The position numbers were made by a program, and so were the translations under genes. From the NCBI GenBank assembly GCA_016716385.1, contig JADJWL010000025.1:682001-746000 (forward strand): a DNA stretch of 64,000 nt, read 5' to 3'. Below are positions 45,823 through 53,845 of this stretch, one piece after another. This DNA comes from Bryobacterales bacterium. GTDB lineage: Bacteria > Acidobacteriota > Terriglobia > Bryobacterales > Bryobacteraceae. The notes under the pieces are model-generated. The model made no database searches. It saw nothing but the letters and a program-made list of their open reading frames with translations, and was not told the origin of the DNA. The stretch's first letter is position 1. The number at the start of each line of letters is the position of its first letter.

Positions 45823-46596
45823 ATGATCGCTCCCCTATCGAGCACCGGACACACCGCGGCGGCACCCGCTCAAGCACCGCGAACTGTCGCCATCACATTG
45901 GATCAGGACGCGTTTCAACAACTTCTGCTGGCTCTCACGCGGGCGGGAATCGATCCCGGCGCCCTCGGACTGCCGCGGCAGGAAACGGGCACGAGCCAAA
46001 ATCCTGGCACGACGGTCCAGACACCTTTCGGCACCGCAACCGTTCCGGACGGCCCGCGCCCCAATACGACACCCGCCGGAACGCCGCCCCCGAGCGCCTC
46101 CCCACGGCCCGACCCGGTGCCGAACGGGGACGGGACCTCGCAGGTCGTGACGCCGTTTGGGACGGCGACGGTGCCGGATGGGCCGCGGCCGACCGCAACG
46201 CCATTTGGAACGCCGGGAGACGCTCCCACGGGGCTCACACCGAACCCCCGCACCCCCCAGACATCGGAACCGCCCGCCGATGCGTTCCAACCGAAATTCG
46301 AAGACGCCGAGGTCCAGAGTATTTTTGGCGAGCGGCAGGCTCTGAACCGGAACTACTTCGCCACGCGGGAGACCGCGCAATGGATCGCGGACAAGTACGG
46401 GGACGGGTCGGTTTACGAAACGCCCTACCAGGGGCAAGGTGGGCCGTTCTGGAGCAACCAGCGGGAGCTGCATGTGCGGTTGGGTGATGGTCGGATGGTG
46501 AACGCAGGCGTGCTGGCTGCGTACTATGAACGCAACCCGCCCCACCTGTTCCCCGGCGTGGCGGACAGGCTGATCCGGAATCTGATCGAGGGCTGA
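45823..46596 (+). CDS. Protein of unknown function with duplicated TPFGTATVPDGPRP segment
   Basis: Protein of 257 aa; the ATG at 45823 has GGAGG about 5 nt upstream. No signal peptide. Residues about 20-45 form a helix (AITLDQDAFQQLLLALTRAGIDPGALGL). Residues about 60-150 are Pro/Thr/Gly-rich with an exact repeat TPFGTATVPDGPRP occurring twice about 40 residues apart. The C-terminal third (about 155-255, DAEVQSIFGERQALNRNYFATRETAQWIADKYGDGSVYETPYQGQGGPFWSNQRELHVRLGDGRMVNAGVLAAYYERNPPHLFPGVADRLI) looks folded and well conserved in style. No family is recognised. It is divergent from lolA and convergent with the Gfo/Idh gene. Confidence 0.7.
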   Translation: MIAPLSSTGHTAAAPAQAPRTVAITLDQDAFQQLLLALTRAGIDPGALGLPRQETGTSQNPGTTVQTPFGTATVPDGPRPNTTPAGTPPPSASPRPDPVPNGDGTSQVVTPFGTATVPDGPRPTATPFGTPGDAPTGLTPNPRTPQTSEPPADAFQPKFEDAEVQSIFGERQALNRNYFATRETAQWIADKYGDGSVYETPYQGQGGPFWSNQRELHVRLGDGRMVNAGVLAAYYERNPPHLFPGVADRLIRNLIEG

Positions 46597-46598
46597 CG

Positions 46599-47990
46599 CT
46601 ACGCGCGGCCCATCTTGTCGAGCTCGGAGAAGTACACGCGGCGTCCTTCGTCCATCGCGAGGTTGCCCAGGATCACCGCTGCCGAGTCCTGGAGACCAAT
46701 CTCGAGATCGGCCAGGGGACGCGCGCCGGTTTTGACGCAGTTGAGGAACGCTTCGAGCGACACGTCGACGGGGTTGCGGTCTTCCTCGGGCACCATCACG
46801 CCTTTCGAGTACAGCCAGCGCCGTGCGTACTTCATCTCCTTGGCGAGGAAGGAGTCGTGGTCGGTGATCTGGTCCCGCTCGAGGAGGATCGGGAAGCCCT
46901 TGGTGCCCTTGCCGGTGCTGGCGAGAGTCGCCATCGCGGTGGCGGCCGCCTCCTTCTTTTCGCCTGCCTTGGTGACTTCCGGCTTCGGCGGTTCGAGGTA
47001 CCACAGGCCGAGCGTGGGCTCATCGTCGGTGCCGACCGTAATCTCGATCGTGGCCTTCGTGCCCATGATGCGCTCGCCGAACTCGGTGCGGGTGGAGCCG
47101 AAGAAAGGCAGGTGCCGGTTCGTGCTGATCGATGAATACATCAGCTTGCGGCCCTTGGGATAGCTGAAGATGAGCTGGATGTTGTCGTAGACGTCGCGCC
47201 CGTCGTTGATGAAGTCGAGGCCGCCCACGCCGACGACGAACTCCGGATGCGCGCCGAACATCCAGTCGGCGACGTCGATCTGGTGTGAGGCCAGCTCGGC
47301 GGTCAAGCCGCCGGAGTACTCACGGAACAGCCGCCAGTTGGCAATCCGCTCGCGCGACGGATCTTCCTGTTTGCGCATCGTCCAGCCGCCGTTGCGGTGC
47401 CATTGCGCCTGGACGTGCGTCACATCGCCGATCAGCCCCTTTTCGATCATCTGCCGGGCTGTCTGGTAGAAGCGGCTGTAGCGACGCTGCAGGCCGACCT
47501 GGAGGACCTGCTTGGGGCGTTCGTTGGCCAGGGCGCGCAGGGCGTGCACTTCCTCCGGCTTGAACACGAGGCTCTTCTCGCAGAAGACGTGCTTGCCGGC
47601 CAGCAGCACGTCCCGCGTCACGGGGAAGTGCGCAAAGAGGGGCGTGGCGACGAAGACCGCATCTACGTCCTTGTCAGCGATGAGCTCGCGGTAATCCTTG
47701 TACTTGCGCGGGTTCGACCCGATGACTTCGGCGGCCTTATCGAGGTTGGGCTGCCAGATGTCGCAGACCGCGACGCAGCGGCCGATGTCGGCATCGCGCA
47801 TGTGGCGCAGGAGATACTGCCCGCGGCCGCCAGTCCCGACAAAGCCGAACTGGACCTGTTCGTTGGCCGCCTTCACCTTGTGAATAGCGGGCGCTCCTTC
47901 GAGAGCCGGCGCGACCGCGGCCACGGCGGCCGACACGGCGCTGGCCGTCTTGACGAAATCCCGGCGGCTGACATCCTGCGAATCGGACAT
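46599..47990 (-). CDS. Gfo/Idh/MocA-family oxidoreductase with Tat signal
   Basis: Protein of 463 aa with a twin-arginine signal (SRRDFVKTASAVSAAVAAVAPALEG). The NAD(P) Rossmann loop is VQFGFVGTGGRGQYLLRHM (about 47-65). The family EKP-type motif appears as HVFCEKSLVFKPEEVHAL, and the C-terminal substrate domain includes GGLTAELASHQIDVADWMFGAHPEFVVGVGG (about 220-250). Such secreted members in Acidobacteriota and Planctomycetota act on sugars or inositols; substrate unknown. GAGG about 10 nt upstream is a ribosome site, with TATACT about 45 nt upstream as a plausible -10. Confidence 0.88.
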   Translation of the reverse strand: MSDSQDVSRRDFVKTASAVSAAVAAVAPALEGAPAIHKVKAANEQVQFGFVGTGGRGQYLLRHMRDADIGRCVAVCDIWQPNLDKAAEVIGSNPRKYKDYRELIADKDVDAVFVATPLFAHFPVTRDVLLAGKHVFCEKSLVFKPEEVHALRALANERPKQVLQVGLQRRYSRFYQTARQMIEKGLIGDVTHVQAQWHRNGGWTMRKQEDPSRERIANWRLFREYSGGLTAELASHQIDVADWMFGAHPEFVVGVGGLDFINDGRDVYDNIQLIFSYPKGRKLMYSSISTNRHLPFFGSTRTEFGERIMGTKATIEITVGTDDEPTLGLWYLEPPKPEVTKAGEKKEAAATAMATLASTGKGTKGFPILLERDQITDHDSFLAKEMKYARRWLYSKGVMVPEEDRNPVDVSLEAFLNCVKTGARPLADLEIGLQDSAAVILGNLAMDEGRRVYFSELDKMGRA

Positions 47991-48053
47991 GGATACACTC
48001 CTCGCCCAGCCAAGCTATGGGCGTATTTCCTTAGAGTATAGCAAGCACAGGGC

Positions 48054-49172
48054 TTACAGGAAGTAGTCCTTCACCTTCTCGAACAGGCCCTTTTCCTGGG
48101 GTTCATTTTCGCTGGGCAGCGTATCGCGCAACTTCTCCAGCAACTCACGCTGCTGGCGCGTCAGCTTGAGCGGAACCTTGACATCGATGTGGACGACGAC
48201 ATCGCCTTTGCCGTGGCCGTTCACATGCGGGACGCCCTCGTGGCGCAGACGGAACTGCGCGCCGCTCTGGGTTCCTTCGGGGATCTTCAGCTTCTCGGTC
48301 CCCTTGAGCGTCGGGATCTCCAGTTCGGCCCCAAGGGCCGCCTGGCCGATATTGACGGGAATCACGCAGTGCAGATCGTTCTCCCGCCGGTCGAAGAACG
48401 GGTGTTCCTTGACCTTCAGCACGACGTAGAGATCGCCCGGGGGGCCACCGTTGATGCCGGGCTGTCCCTCGTGCGAGAGCCGCAGGCGGGTGCCGTTGTC
48501 GACGCCGGCCGGGATGTTCACCTTGAGTTTGCGTTCGACGCGCTTGTAGCCTTCGCCGCGGCATTCGGTGCAGGGCTTGCGGATGATCTCGCCTTGGCCC
48601 TGGCACTGAGAGCAGGTCCGCCGCACGGAGAGAAAGCCTTGCTGGTAGATGACTTCGCCGCGGCCGCGGCAGGTGGGACATGGCTGGGCCCCGGAGCCCG
48701 GCTCGGCGCCCTTTCCGTTGCAGCGGGCGCAGGCCTCCAGACGGGGCACCAGGATGTCTGCGGTCATGCCGAACACAGCCTGTTCGAACTCGATTGCGAG
48801 GTCGTAGCGCAGGTCGTCGCCGCGCTGCGCCCGCTGGCGGCGTTGGCGCGGCGAGCCGAACATGTCGCCGAAGCCAAAGAAGTCGCCGAGGATGTCGGAG
48901 AGATCCGTGAACGCGTTCGGGTCGAAGCCGCCCGCGGCGCCCTGCAAACCCTGGTGCCCGTACCGGTCATACGCGGCGCGCTTCTGCGGGTCGCTGAGGA
49001 CACCGTACGCTTCGGCCGCTTCTTTGAACTTCTCCTCGGCTTCGTGGTTGTTCGGGTTGCGGTCCGGATGATACTGCAGCGCGAGCTTCCGGTAGGCGCT
49101 TTTCAACTGCTGCTCGTCTGCGTCCCGGCCCACGCCGAGGACTTCGTAGTAGTCGCGCTTGGTCACGGGCAT
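48054..49172 (-). CDS. dnaJ: Chaperone protein DnaJ
   Basis: Protein of 372 aa. The J domain (about 5-70) contains the HPD triad in [12 protein letters not shown] Gly/Phe-rich region follows (about 75-115, [26 protein letters not shown]). The zinc domain has four CxxCxGxG repeats ([32 protein letters not shown]), then the substrate-binding C-terminal domains. It delivers clients to DnaK and stimulates its ATPase. Encoded 11 nt after grpE; dnaK is not in the window. Confidence 0.97.
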   Translation of the reverse strand: MPVTKRDYYEVLGVGRDADEQQLKSAYRKLALQYHPDRNPNNHEAEEKFKEAAEAYGVLSDPQKRAAYDRYGHQGLQGAAGGFDPNAFTDLSDILGDFFGFGDMFGSPRQRRQRAQRGDDLRYDLAIEFEQAVFGMTADILVPRLEACARCNGKGAEPGSGAQPCPTCRGRGEVIYQQGFLSVRRTCSQCQGQGEIIRKPCTECRGEGYKRVERKLKVNIPAGVDNGTRLRLSHEGQPGINGGPPGDLYVVLKVKEHPFFDRRENDLHCVIPVNIGQAALGAELEIPTLKGTEKLKIPEGTQSGAQFRLRHEGVPHVNGHGKGDVVVHIDVKVPLKLTRQQRELLEKLRDTLPSENEPQEKGLFEKVKDYFL

Positions 49173-49183
49173 AGGACGCGGTT

Positions 49184-49738
49184 CTATTCGGCTTTGACGG
49201 CGACGCGTACCATGGCGGGCCGCAGGAGCTTGCCCTTGAACATGTAGCCAGGCTGATACTCGGCGATGACGACAGGGTCATCCGCCACCTCGTCGGACTC
49301 GACGCGGTCCACCGCCTGATGCAGGTTCGGATCGAAGACCGCTCCTTGAGTTTCGATGGGTTCGAGACCCGCGCGCGTGAGGGTGTCCATGAGACGTCCG
49401 TAGATCAACTCGATGCCCTTCTTGTACTCGGTGTCGACACATTCCGAGCTCACGGCGCGGTGGAAATCGTCGGCGATCGGCAACACATCGCGCAAGAGTT
49501 CCATGCCCGCGTACTGGACGAATTCGCTTCGCTCCCGCTCGGTGCGGCGGCGGAAGTTTTCGAAATCCGCCTGGCGCCGCAGGATCTGGTCCTGCAACTC
49601 GGCCTTGTCGGCAGCCAGTTGGTCCCGTTCCGCGGTCAGCTCGGCCAGCGCGGCAGCCTGGTCGGTGACCGCCGCGGAATCTTCCACCGCCGTCTCGGGA
49701 GTCTCCGAAACGTTGGCTTCCTGAGGTTCCGTACTCAC
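49184..49738 (-). CDS. grpE: Nucleotide exchange factor GrpE
   Basis: Protein of 184 aa from GTG 49738. An acidic, flexible N-terminus (about 1-35) precedes a long coiled-coil (about 36-85, [40 protein letters not shown]) and the C-terminal beta domain with [16 protein letters not shown] [17 protein letters not shown] and [17 protein letters not shown]. It releases ADP from DnaK. The GTG start was chosen because upstream residues are a shadow of hrcA; it begins 10 nt after the hrcA stop, so the two are an operon. Confidence 0.95.
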   Translation of the reverse strand: MSTEPQEANVSETPETAVEDSAAVTDQAAALAELTAERDQLAADKAELQDQILRRQADFENFRRRTERERSEFVQYAGMELLRDVLPIADDFHRAVSSECVDTEYKKGIELIYGRLMDTLTRAGLEPIETQGAVFDPNLHQAVDRVESDEVADDPVVIAEYQPGYMFKGKLLRPAMVRVAVKAE

Positions 49739-49748
49739 AATTTCTAAT

Positions 49749-50813
49749 CTAACAGATGCTCGAAGGGGGCACGGCGGCTCCCGACGGGTTGGCCAGGGAC
49801 TGGCCGATGTGCAGAACGGCGCCCATGACGCGCTCGTAGTGCATGCGCACGGGTCCCAGCACCGCGATTTTCGCGGTGTGTCCCGAGGGCATTTCCACGG
49901 CAAGCCCGATGAGGCACAGAGGCTTCATGGACGGATGCACAGCTTCCAGGCCCACCTGCACCTGCAACTCGCCGGAGGCGGAGTCCAGGAGCCGGTCGAG
50001 CAGCGTGACAAGCCGCTTCTTCTCTTCGAGGGCGCGGAAGAGATCCCGCATCTTCTCGCGGGTCAATTGCAGGTCGATTCCGAAGAGGTTGGCCGCACCT
50101 TCCATGTGTATGGCCGGCGGGTCATTCACGTCGAGAAGTCCCTTGCCGTACAGCATCAGCAGACGGCGCATCATTGCGTCGTAGGCGGCGCGCTCCGCGT
50201 CCATGCGGCGCAGCAGTTCCTGGCGGATCTGACTGATCGTCCAGCCGGCGAAGTGATGGTTCACGTAGTTGCGGATGGAGATCAGTTCTTCCTGTGCGAT
50301 CGGGTGATCGAGGTCGAGGACACGGTTGCGGACCGAATGATCCCGCGTGACCAGGACCGCGAGGAGCCGGCCGTCGGTCAACGGGACCAGTTCGATCTGA
50401 TCGAGGATCTGTCCGGCGGTCGGTTGCGCCGCGGCGATCGCCACGTTGCGCGTCATCTCGACCAGGATGTGGGACGAAAGGCCAACCCGTTGTTCCGCGG
50501 TCTCGGCGCCGCCCAGTTCCAGGCGGATGCGTTGGGCCTCGGCCAGCGAAATCCGGCTGGCGACGGCGGAGCGGACGTAGTAGCGAAACGCCTTTTCCGT
50601 AGGGATGCGCCCAGCCGATGTATGGGGCTGCGACAGATAGCCGCGGTCGGCCAGATCGGCCATGGCGTTGCGGATAGAAGCAGCGCTCAGCCCATCTTTC
50701 CGGCGCTTGGAAAGCGAACGTGACGCGACGGGCTCTCCCGTCTCGATGTACTCCCTGATAGCGGCGGAGAGGATCTCGTATTCCCGAACGCTCAGAGACT
50801 CGTCGCCCGGCAT
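49749..50813 (-). CDS. hrcA: Heat-inducible transcription repressor HrcA
   Basis: Protein of 354 aa from ATG 50813 (MPGDESLSVREYEILSAAIREYIETGEPVASRSL). The N-terminal winged helix is about 1-100 (SAASIRNAMADLADRGYLSQPHTSAGRIPTEKAFRYYV), followed by the GAF-like dimer domain. HrcA binds CIRCE elements (TTAGCACTC-N9-GAGTGCTAA) in front of heat-shock operons. GAGG about 7 nt upstream is the ribosome site. No CIRCE is visible in its own promoter region, which is odd, as hrcA-grpE-dnaK operons are usually autoregulated. Confidence 0.94.
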   Translation of the reverse strand: MPGDESLSVREYEILSAAIREYIETGEPVASRSLSKRRKDGLSAASIRNAMADLADRGYLSQPHTSAGRIPTEKAFRYYVRSAVASRISLAEAQRIRLELGGAETAEQRVGLSSHILVEMTRNVAIAAAQPTAGQILDQIELVPLTDGRLLAVLVTRDHSVRNRVLDLDHPIAQEELISIRNYVNHHFAGWTISQIRQELLRRMDAERAAYDAMMRRLLMLYGKGLLDVNDPPAIHMEGAANLFGIDLQLTREKMRDLFRALEEKKRLVTLLDRLLDSASGELQVQVGLEAVHPSMKPLCLIGLAVEMPSGHTAKIAVLGPVRMHYERVMGAVLHIGQSLANPSGAAVPPSSIC

Positions 50814-50848
50814 CGTAACCTCGTGAAAAACAGGACTCCTTAGACCGG

Positions 50849-50878
50849 ATTGTAGCGAAGCGCGGGAAGCATCGGCAA
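50849..50878 (-). promoter_or_regulatory. Promoter of the hrcA-grpE-dnaJ operon
   Basis: TTGCCG (50878-50873) and TACAAT (50854-50849) with an 18-nt spacer on the minus strand, giving a leader of about 30 nt. No CIRCE inverted repeat is present between the -35 and the hrcA start. Confidence 0.6.
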
Positions 50879-50881
50879 GCT

Positions 50882-50912
50882 GGAAAGGAAAGCCGGCCCG
50901 AAGAGGGCCGGC
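50882..50912 (-). terminator. Intrinsic terminator after the sigma/anti-sigma/secreted protein operon
   Basis: On the minus strand GCCGGCCC-TCTTC-GGGCCGGC (8-bp perfect stem, 50912-50892) is followed by TTTCCTTTCC. It lies about 140 nt beyond the stop of the secreted-protein gene at 51051 and before the hrcA promoter. Confidence 0.6.
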
Positions 50913-51050
50913 CGGCGCGACGAATCCCATCAGGTCTGTTCCCCCCGAGCCAGACCAAGGATGCGTCAGATCACAATTCGATTCTGACAGCGCCGTCGCG
51001 TCCGGACAATAGATCTTCGGTAATGGACCCGGCTGCTGAAGTACTAAGCA

Positions 51051-52184
51051 TCAGGGGACGAGCTTGCGCAACTCTTCGATGAGAGCGGGCAGGCCCTTCT
51101 TGCGGTAGAGATCGAGAAGCCGCTGCTCCTCGGCGGAGGGAGGGGCTGCATGGAGAAGCTGGGCTTGCGCGAGGTGGTTCCGGCTGGGCACCCAGACCCG
51201 GCCGTCGGCGAACTCCACCTGGGAAACGAAGCCGGTCATGCCTGCGACCTGGACGGAATCGCGGAAGCGCAACGCGGTGTCGGGCGCGGCGGTCGCCGAA
51301 GCGCCAGGCGCAAGCGACTGCCGCGGCGCCGGCACGGAGGCCATCGCGTACTCTTGCCCCTGCGCATCGCGGACGATCCAGCCCAGTTCGTAATAGCGCA
51401 CCGGTTCCCGGGAGTCGTTCCGCACGGAGATGCGCGGAGACCGGATCTCACCCGCGCCCACTTCCGCGGAGCCATCGACGGGGACAACCGGAGCACCATC
51501 GAACTGGGCGAACGCGAACCGGACTTGGCGGGCCGCGGTCGCCGAGGCCGCCGCGCCGACTGCCGGGGCGCGCCGTGCGACCTCGACATCGAGGCGTGGC
51601 CGGGATCTCTGCCGTGCGAGGGCGCGGAGGACTTCTTCGCGGAGACCATCCGGACCGCCGGCGGTGAGGACAGACTGGAAATACAGGCGATCCCGGCGGG
51701 CTTCCATCTCCCAAGCCGTAAGCGTGCGGCGGGAATCGAGCCGGTTCGGACCATAGAACGAGAGGTCCTCAAAAAGAACCCCGTCAAGACCGACGCGGAC
51801 GAGCGGTCCGGCGGCAGCGCCCTGGAGCGGACGCAGCAGCCGCAGGTCGATCCTGAGAGGGAAGACATCGCCGGGTGCGATGTCAAGGCATGGGGCGGCC
51901 ACGGAGCCCCGTCCACCGGGTGTCACTTCCTGCGCGGAGACCAGCATGGTGACGCCGCGGATGCGGGAAGCGCTGGTGTTCTTGAGTGTCAGCGCCAGCC
52001 GCAGGTCGATAACGATGGCGCCGCCCCTGGCGGACGTGCGCGACTCGCCGAGGTCGGCCGACACCAGAGCGACCGGAGCGTCCGGAGCGAGGTCGATGCG
52101 GATCGCCTGACCGGGGTCGGAGGTTTGTCCGGCCGCCGCGGCGGAGAGCCACAACGCGAGCGGAATGTTACTCCAGCGCCACAT
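51051..52184 (-). CDS. Secreted protein of unknown function, linked to an ECF sigma operon
   Basis: Protein of 377 aa with a signal peptide (about 1-19, IPLALWLSAAAAGQ). The body is beta-rich with LRLALTLKNTSASRIRGVTMLVSAQEVTPGG (about 60-90), an Ig-like or CARDB-type look, and a matching C-terminal pattern ISVRNDSREPVRYYELGWIVRDAQGQEYAMASVP (about 250-285). It ends in a helix, AEEQRLLDLYRKKGLPALIEELRKL. No catalytic motif is visible. The start overlaps the anti-sigma gene end by 17 nt, so it is co-translated with the sigma/anti-sigma pair and is a likely member of that regulon. Confidence 0.65.
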   Translation of the reverse strand: MWRWSNIPLALWLSAAAAGQTSDPGQAIRIDLAPDAPVALVSADLGESRTSARGGAIVIDLRLALTLKNTSASRIRGVTMLVSAQEVTPGGRGSVAAPCLDIAPGDVFPLRIDLRLLRPLQGAAAGPLVRVGLDGVLFEDLSFYGPNRLDSRRTLTAWEMEARRDRLYFQSVLTAGGPDGLREEVLRALARQRSRPRLDVEVARRAPAVGAAASATAARQVRFAFAQFDGAPVVPVDGSAEVGAGEIRSPRISVRNDSREPVRYYELGWIVRDAQGQEYAMASVPAPRQSLAPGASATAAPDTALRFRDSVQVAGMTGFVSQVEFADGRVWVPSRNHLAQAQLLHAAPPSAEEQRLLDLYRKKGLPALIEELRKLVP

Positions 52185-52731
52185 TTTGAATCGTCACCAT
52201 ACCGCTGTCGGCATCGACGTACCGGGCGGCGACCGAGCCCCATGCATTCGCCGAATATTCCACTTCGGCGCCCGGTTCATGCAGCAGTCCCAGCGTGAGC
52301 GATCCCGCGTGGACCGCAATTCCGTCCTCAACGACGGAAACGGAAGGCGCGGGCGCGAGTTCCTGAGGCGCGGGATTATGGATTGACCAGATCCCGACGG
52401 CGGCGAGCGCGGCGAGCGCCGCATACGCCAAAGCCAGTCTGCGACGGGGCCGGACGTGCGGCGCGGGCAGCGCGACACACGCTCCGGCGGCCAGTCCGAG
52501 GCGGATGTTGGCCTCCATGTCCATGGCCAGTCGCTGCCACTCGGCTTCGCTCATTCCATCGGGAAGAGATTGCAGTTCGCGCGCCTGGTCGCGGGCGGCG
52601 GTGAATTCATCGGCCAGGGCCATGCAGCGGTCGCACGCCTTTAAGTGGCGGCCGACGCGGAAACGGGAGACCCAATTGAGCTCCCCACCCGCCCACAGGG
52701 CGAGTTGGGCTTCACTGGGGTGGCGGCTCAT
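52168..52731 (-). CDS. Transmembrane zinc-finger anti-sigma factor
   Basis: Protein of 187 aa from ATG 52731, overlapping the sigma stop as ATGA; the longer frame upstream is a shadow. The N-terminus RHPSEAQLALWAGGELNWVSRFRVGRHLKACDRCMALADEF contains an H-x3-C-x2-C zinc anti-sigma motif. One TM helix lies at about 96-113 (LALAYAALAALAAVGIW). The C-terminal part is periplasmic and beta-rich (VEDGIAVHAGSLTLGLLHEPGAEVEYSANAWGSV). So it could sense an envelope signal and release the sigma. Start supported by the overlap and the domain order. Confidence 0.85.
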   Translation of the reverse strand: MSRHPSEAQLALWAGGELNWVSRFRVGRHLKACDRCMALADEFTAARDQARELQSLPDGMSEAEWQRLAMDMEANIRLGLAAGACVALPAPHVRPRRRLALAYAALAALAAVGIWSIHNPAPQELAPAPSVSVVEDGIAVHAGSLTLGLLHEPGAEVEYSANAWGSVAARYVDADSGMVTIQNVALE

Positions 52732-53297
52732 CGCTTCCTCCGTTCCAGGTAGCGCCGGAACTTGGTCCGCGCGTTTGCGATGTGGGAGCGCACGGTTGCC
52801 TTGGAGCAGTCGAGCTCGCGGGCCACTTCTTCGGCGGGCATGTCTTCGACATCCCGCAGGATGAGCGCGGCCCGTTCCCGTGGAGAGAGCAGGCGCAGGC
52901 CGTCTTCGAGGTAGTCGCGGTGCTCGGACTGGAGGACCAGGCGCTCCGGGTTGTCGTCGGCGGATAGCTCCGGGGCCGCGCCGATTTCGCAGAAGCTTGC
53001 CCTGCGGCTGCGGCGCAGGAAGTCGATGGCGGTATTGGTGGCAATCCGGGAGAGCCAGTGCGCTGCCTTCTGGCTGTCCTTCAATTGGTCCCGGTGCTGG
53101 AGGGCTTTGATGAAGGTCTCCTGGGTCAGGTCCTGCGCATCGGCGGCATTGCCGACGATGCGGTAGATCTGGATGAAGACCCGGCGCAGGTTCTCGGCGA
53201 TCCACTGATCCTGCCGCTCGCGCTCCTGACGCAATTCCGCCGGTTCACTCACCGCGATGCCCGCCTCCAGGGACAGCGAACGCGCCTTGATCTTCAC
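52728..53297 (-). CDS. ECF-type RNA polymerase sigma factor
   Basis: Protein of 189 aa. Region 2 (about 35-105) includes FIQIYRIVGNAADAQDLTQETFIKALQHRDQLKDSQKAAHWLSRIATNTAIDFLRR. Region 4 (about 128-180) includes LRLLSPRERAALILRDVEDMPAEEVARELDCSKATVRSHIANARTKFRRYL. First gene of a three-gene unit with its anti-sigma factor and a secreted protein. The target promoter motif is unknown; this operon's own upstream region (53298-53375) shows no obvious sigma-70 boxes, consistent with self-activation (inference). Confidence 0.9.
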   Translation of the reverse strand: MKIKARSLSLEAGIAVSEPAELRQERERQDQWIAENLRRVFIQIYRIVGNAADAQDLTQETFIKALQHRDQLKDSQKAAHWLSRIATNTAIDFLRRSRRASFCEIGAAPELSADDNPERLVLQSEHRDYLEDGLRLLSPRERAALILRDVEDMPAEEVARELDCSKATVRSHIANARTKFRRYLERRKR

Positions 53298-53375
53298 GTT
53301 AAGAATAGACGGCGCGCGAGCCCGGAACGTGCAACCCTTTCCGGGCAGAGTCCTTTCCCAGTGTACCGGGTCCGG

Positions 53376-53828
53376 CTAGAGAGCGGCGAGGACGGCTTCG
53401 GCGTGGCCTTTGGCCTTGACCTTCGGGAAGACCCTCGCGATTGTCCCCTGCTCGTCAATGATGAAGGTACTGCGCTCGATGCCCATCACCTTTCTGCCGT
53501 ACATGTTCTTCTCCTTCCAGACGCCAAACGCCTCGGCGGCCGACTTATCGGCGTCGGCGAAGAGCGTGAAGGGTAAGTCGTACTTGGCCTTGAACTTGGC
53601 CTGAGCCGCGACGGTATCCGGAGAAACTCCGATGATGACGGCCTTCTTCTTGGAAATCTGCGCCTTCAGATCGCGGAACTCGCAGGACTCGGTGGTGCAC
53701 CCGGGCGTGTCCGCCCGCGGATAGAAATACAGAACCACCTTCTTCCCGCGGTAGGACGACAGGGATACGGTCTCGCCCGAGTCGGTCTGTAGAGAAATGT
53801 CCGGTGCGGTGTCGCCGGCTTGAAGCAT
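53376..53828 (-). CDS. bcp: Thioredoxin-dependent thiol peroxidase (Bcp/PrxQ)
   Basis: Protein of 150 aa from ATG 53828 with GGAGG about 8 nt upstream; the longer open frame upstream is a shadow of gatB. Peroxidatic and resolving cysteines appear as DTPGCTTESCEF, five residues apart as in PrxQ/Bcp. VVLYFYPRADTPGCT, VIIGVSPDTVAAQAKFKAKYDLPFTLFAD and RSTFIIDEQGTIARVF complete the family pattern. It reduces hydrogen and organic peroxides with thioredoxin. Encoded 17 nt after gatB and likely co-transcribed. Confidence 0.94.
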   Translation of the reverse strand: MLQAGDTAPDISLQTDSGETVSLSSYRGKKVVLYFYPRADTPGCTTESCEFRDLKAQISKKKAVIIGVSPDTVAAQAKFKAKYDLPFTLFADADKSAAEAFGVWKEKNMYGRKVMGIERSTFIIDEQGTIARVFPKVKAKGHAEAVLAAL

Positions 53829-53845
53829 TCGGAATCCTCCCAACG

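Noticed and set aside
50814..51050. CIRCE element for HrcA
   Set aside because: Searched on both strands for TTAGCACTC and GAGTGCTAA; only unrelated short matches (for example AGTACTAAGCA) were found.
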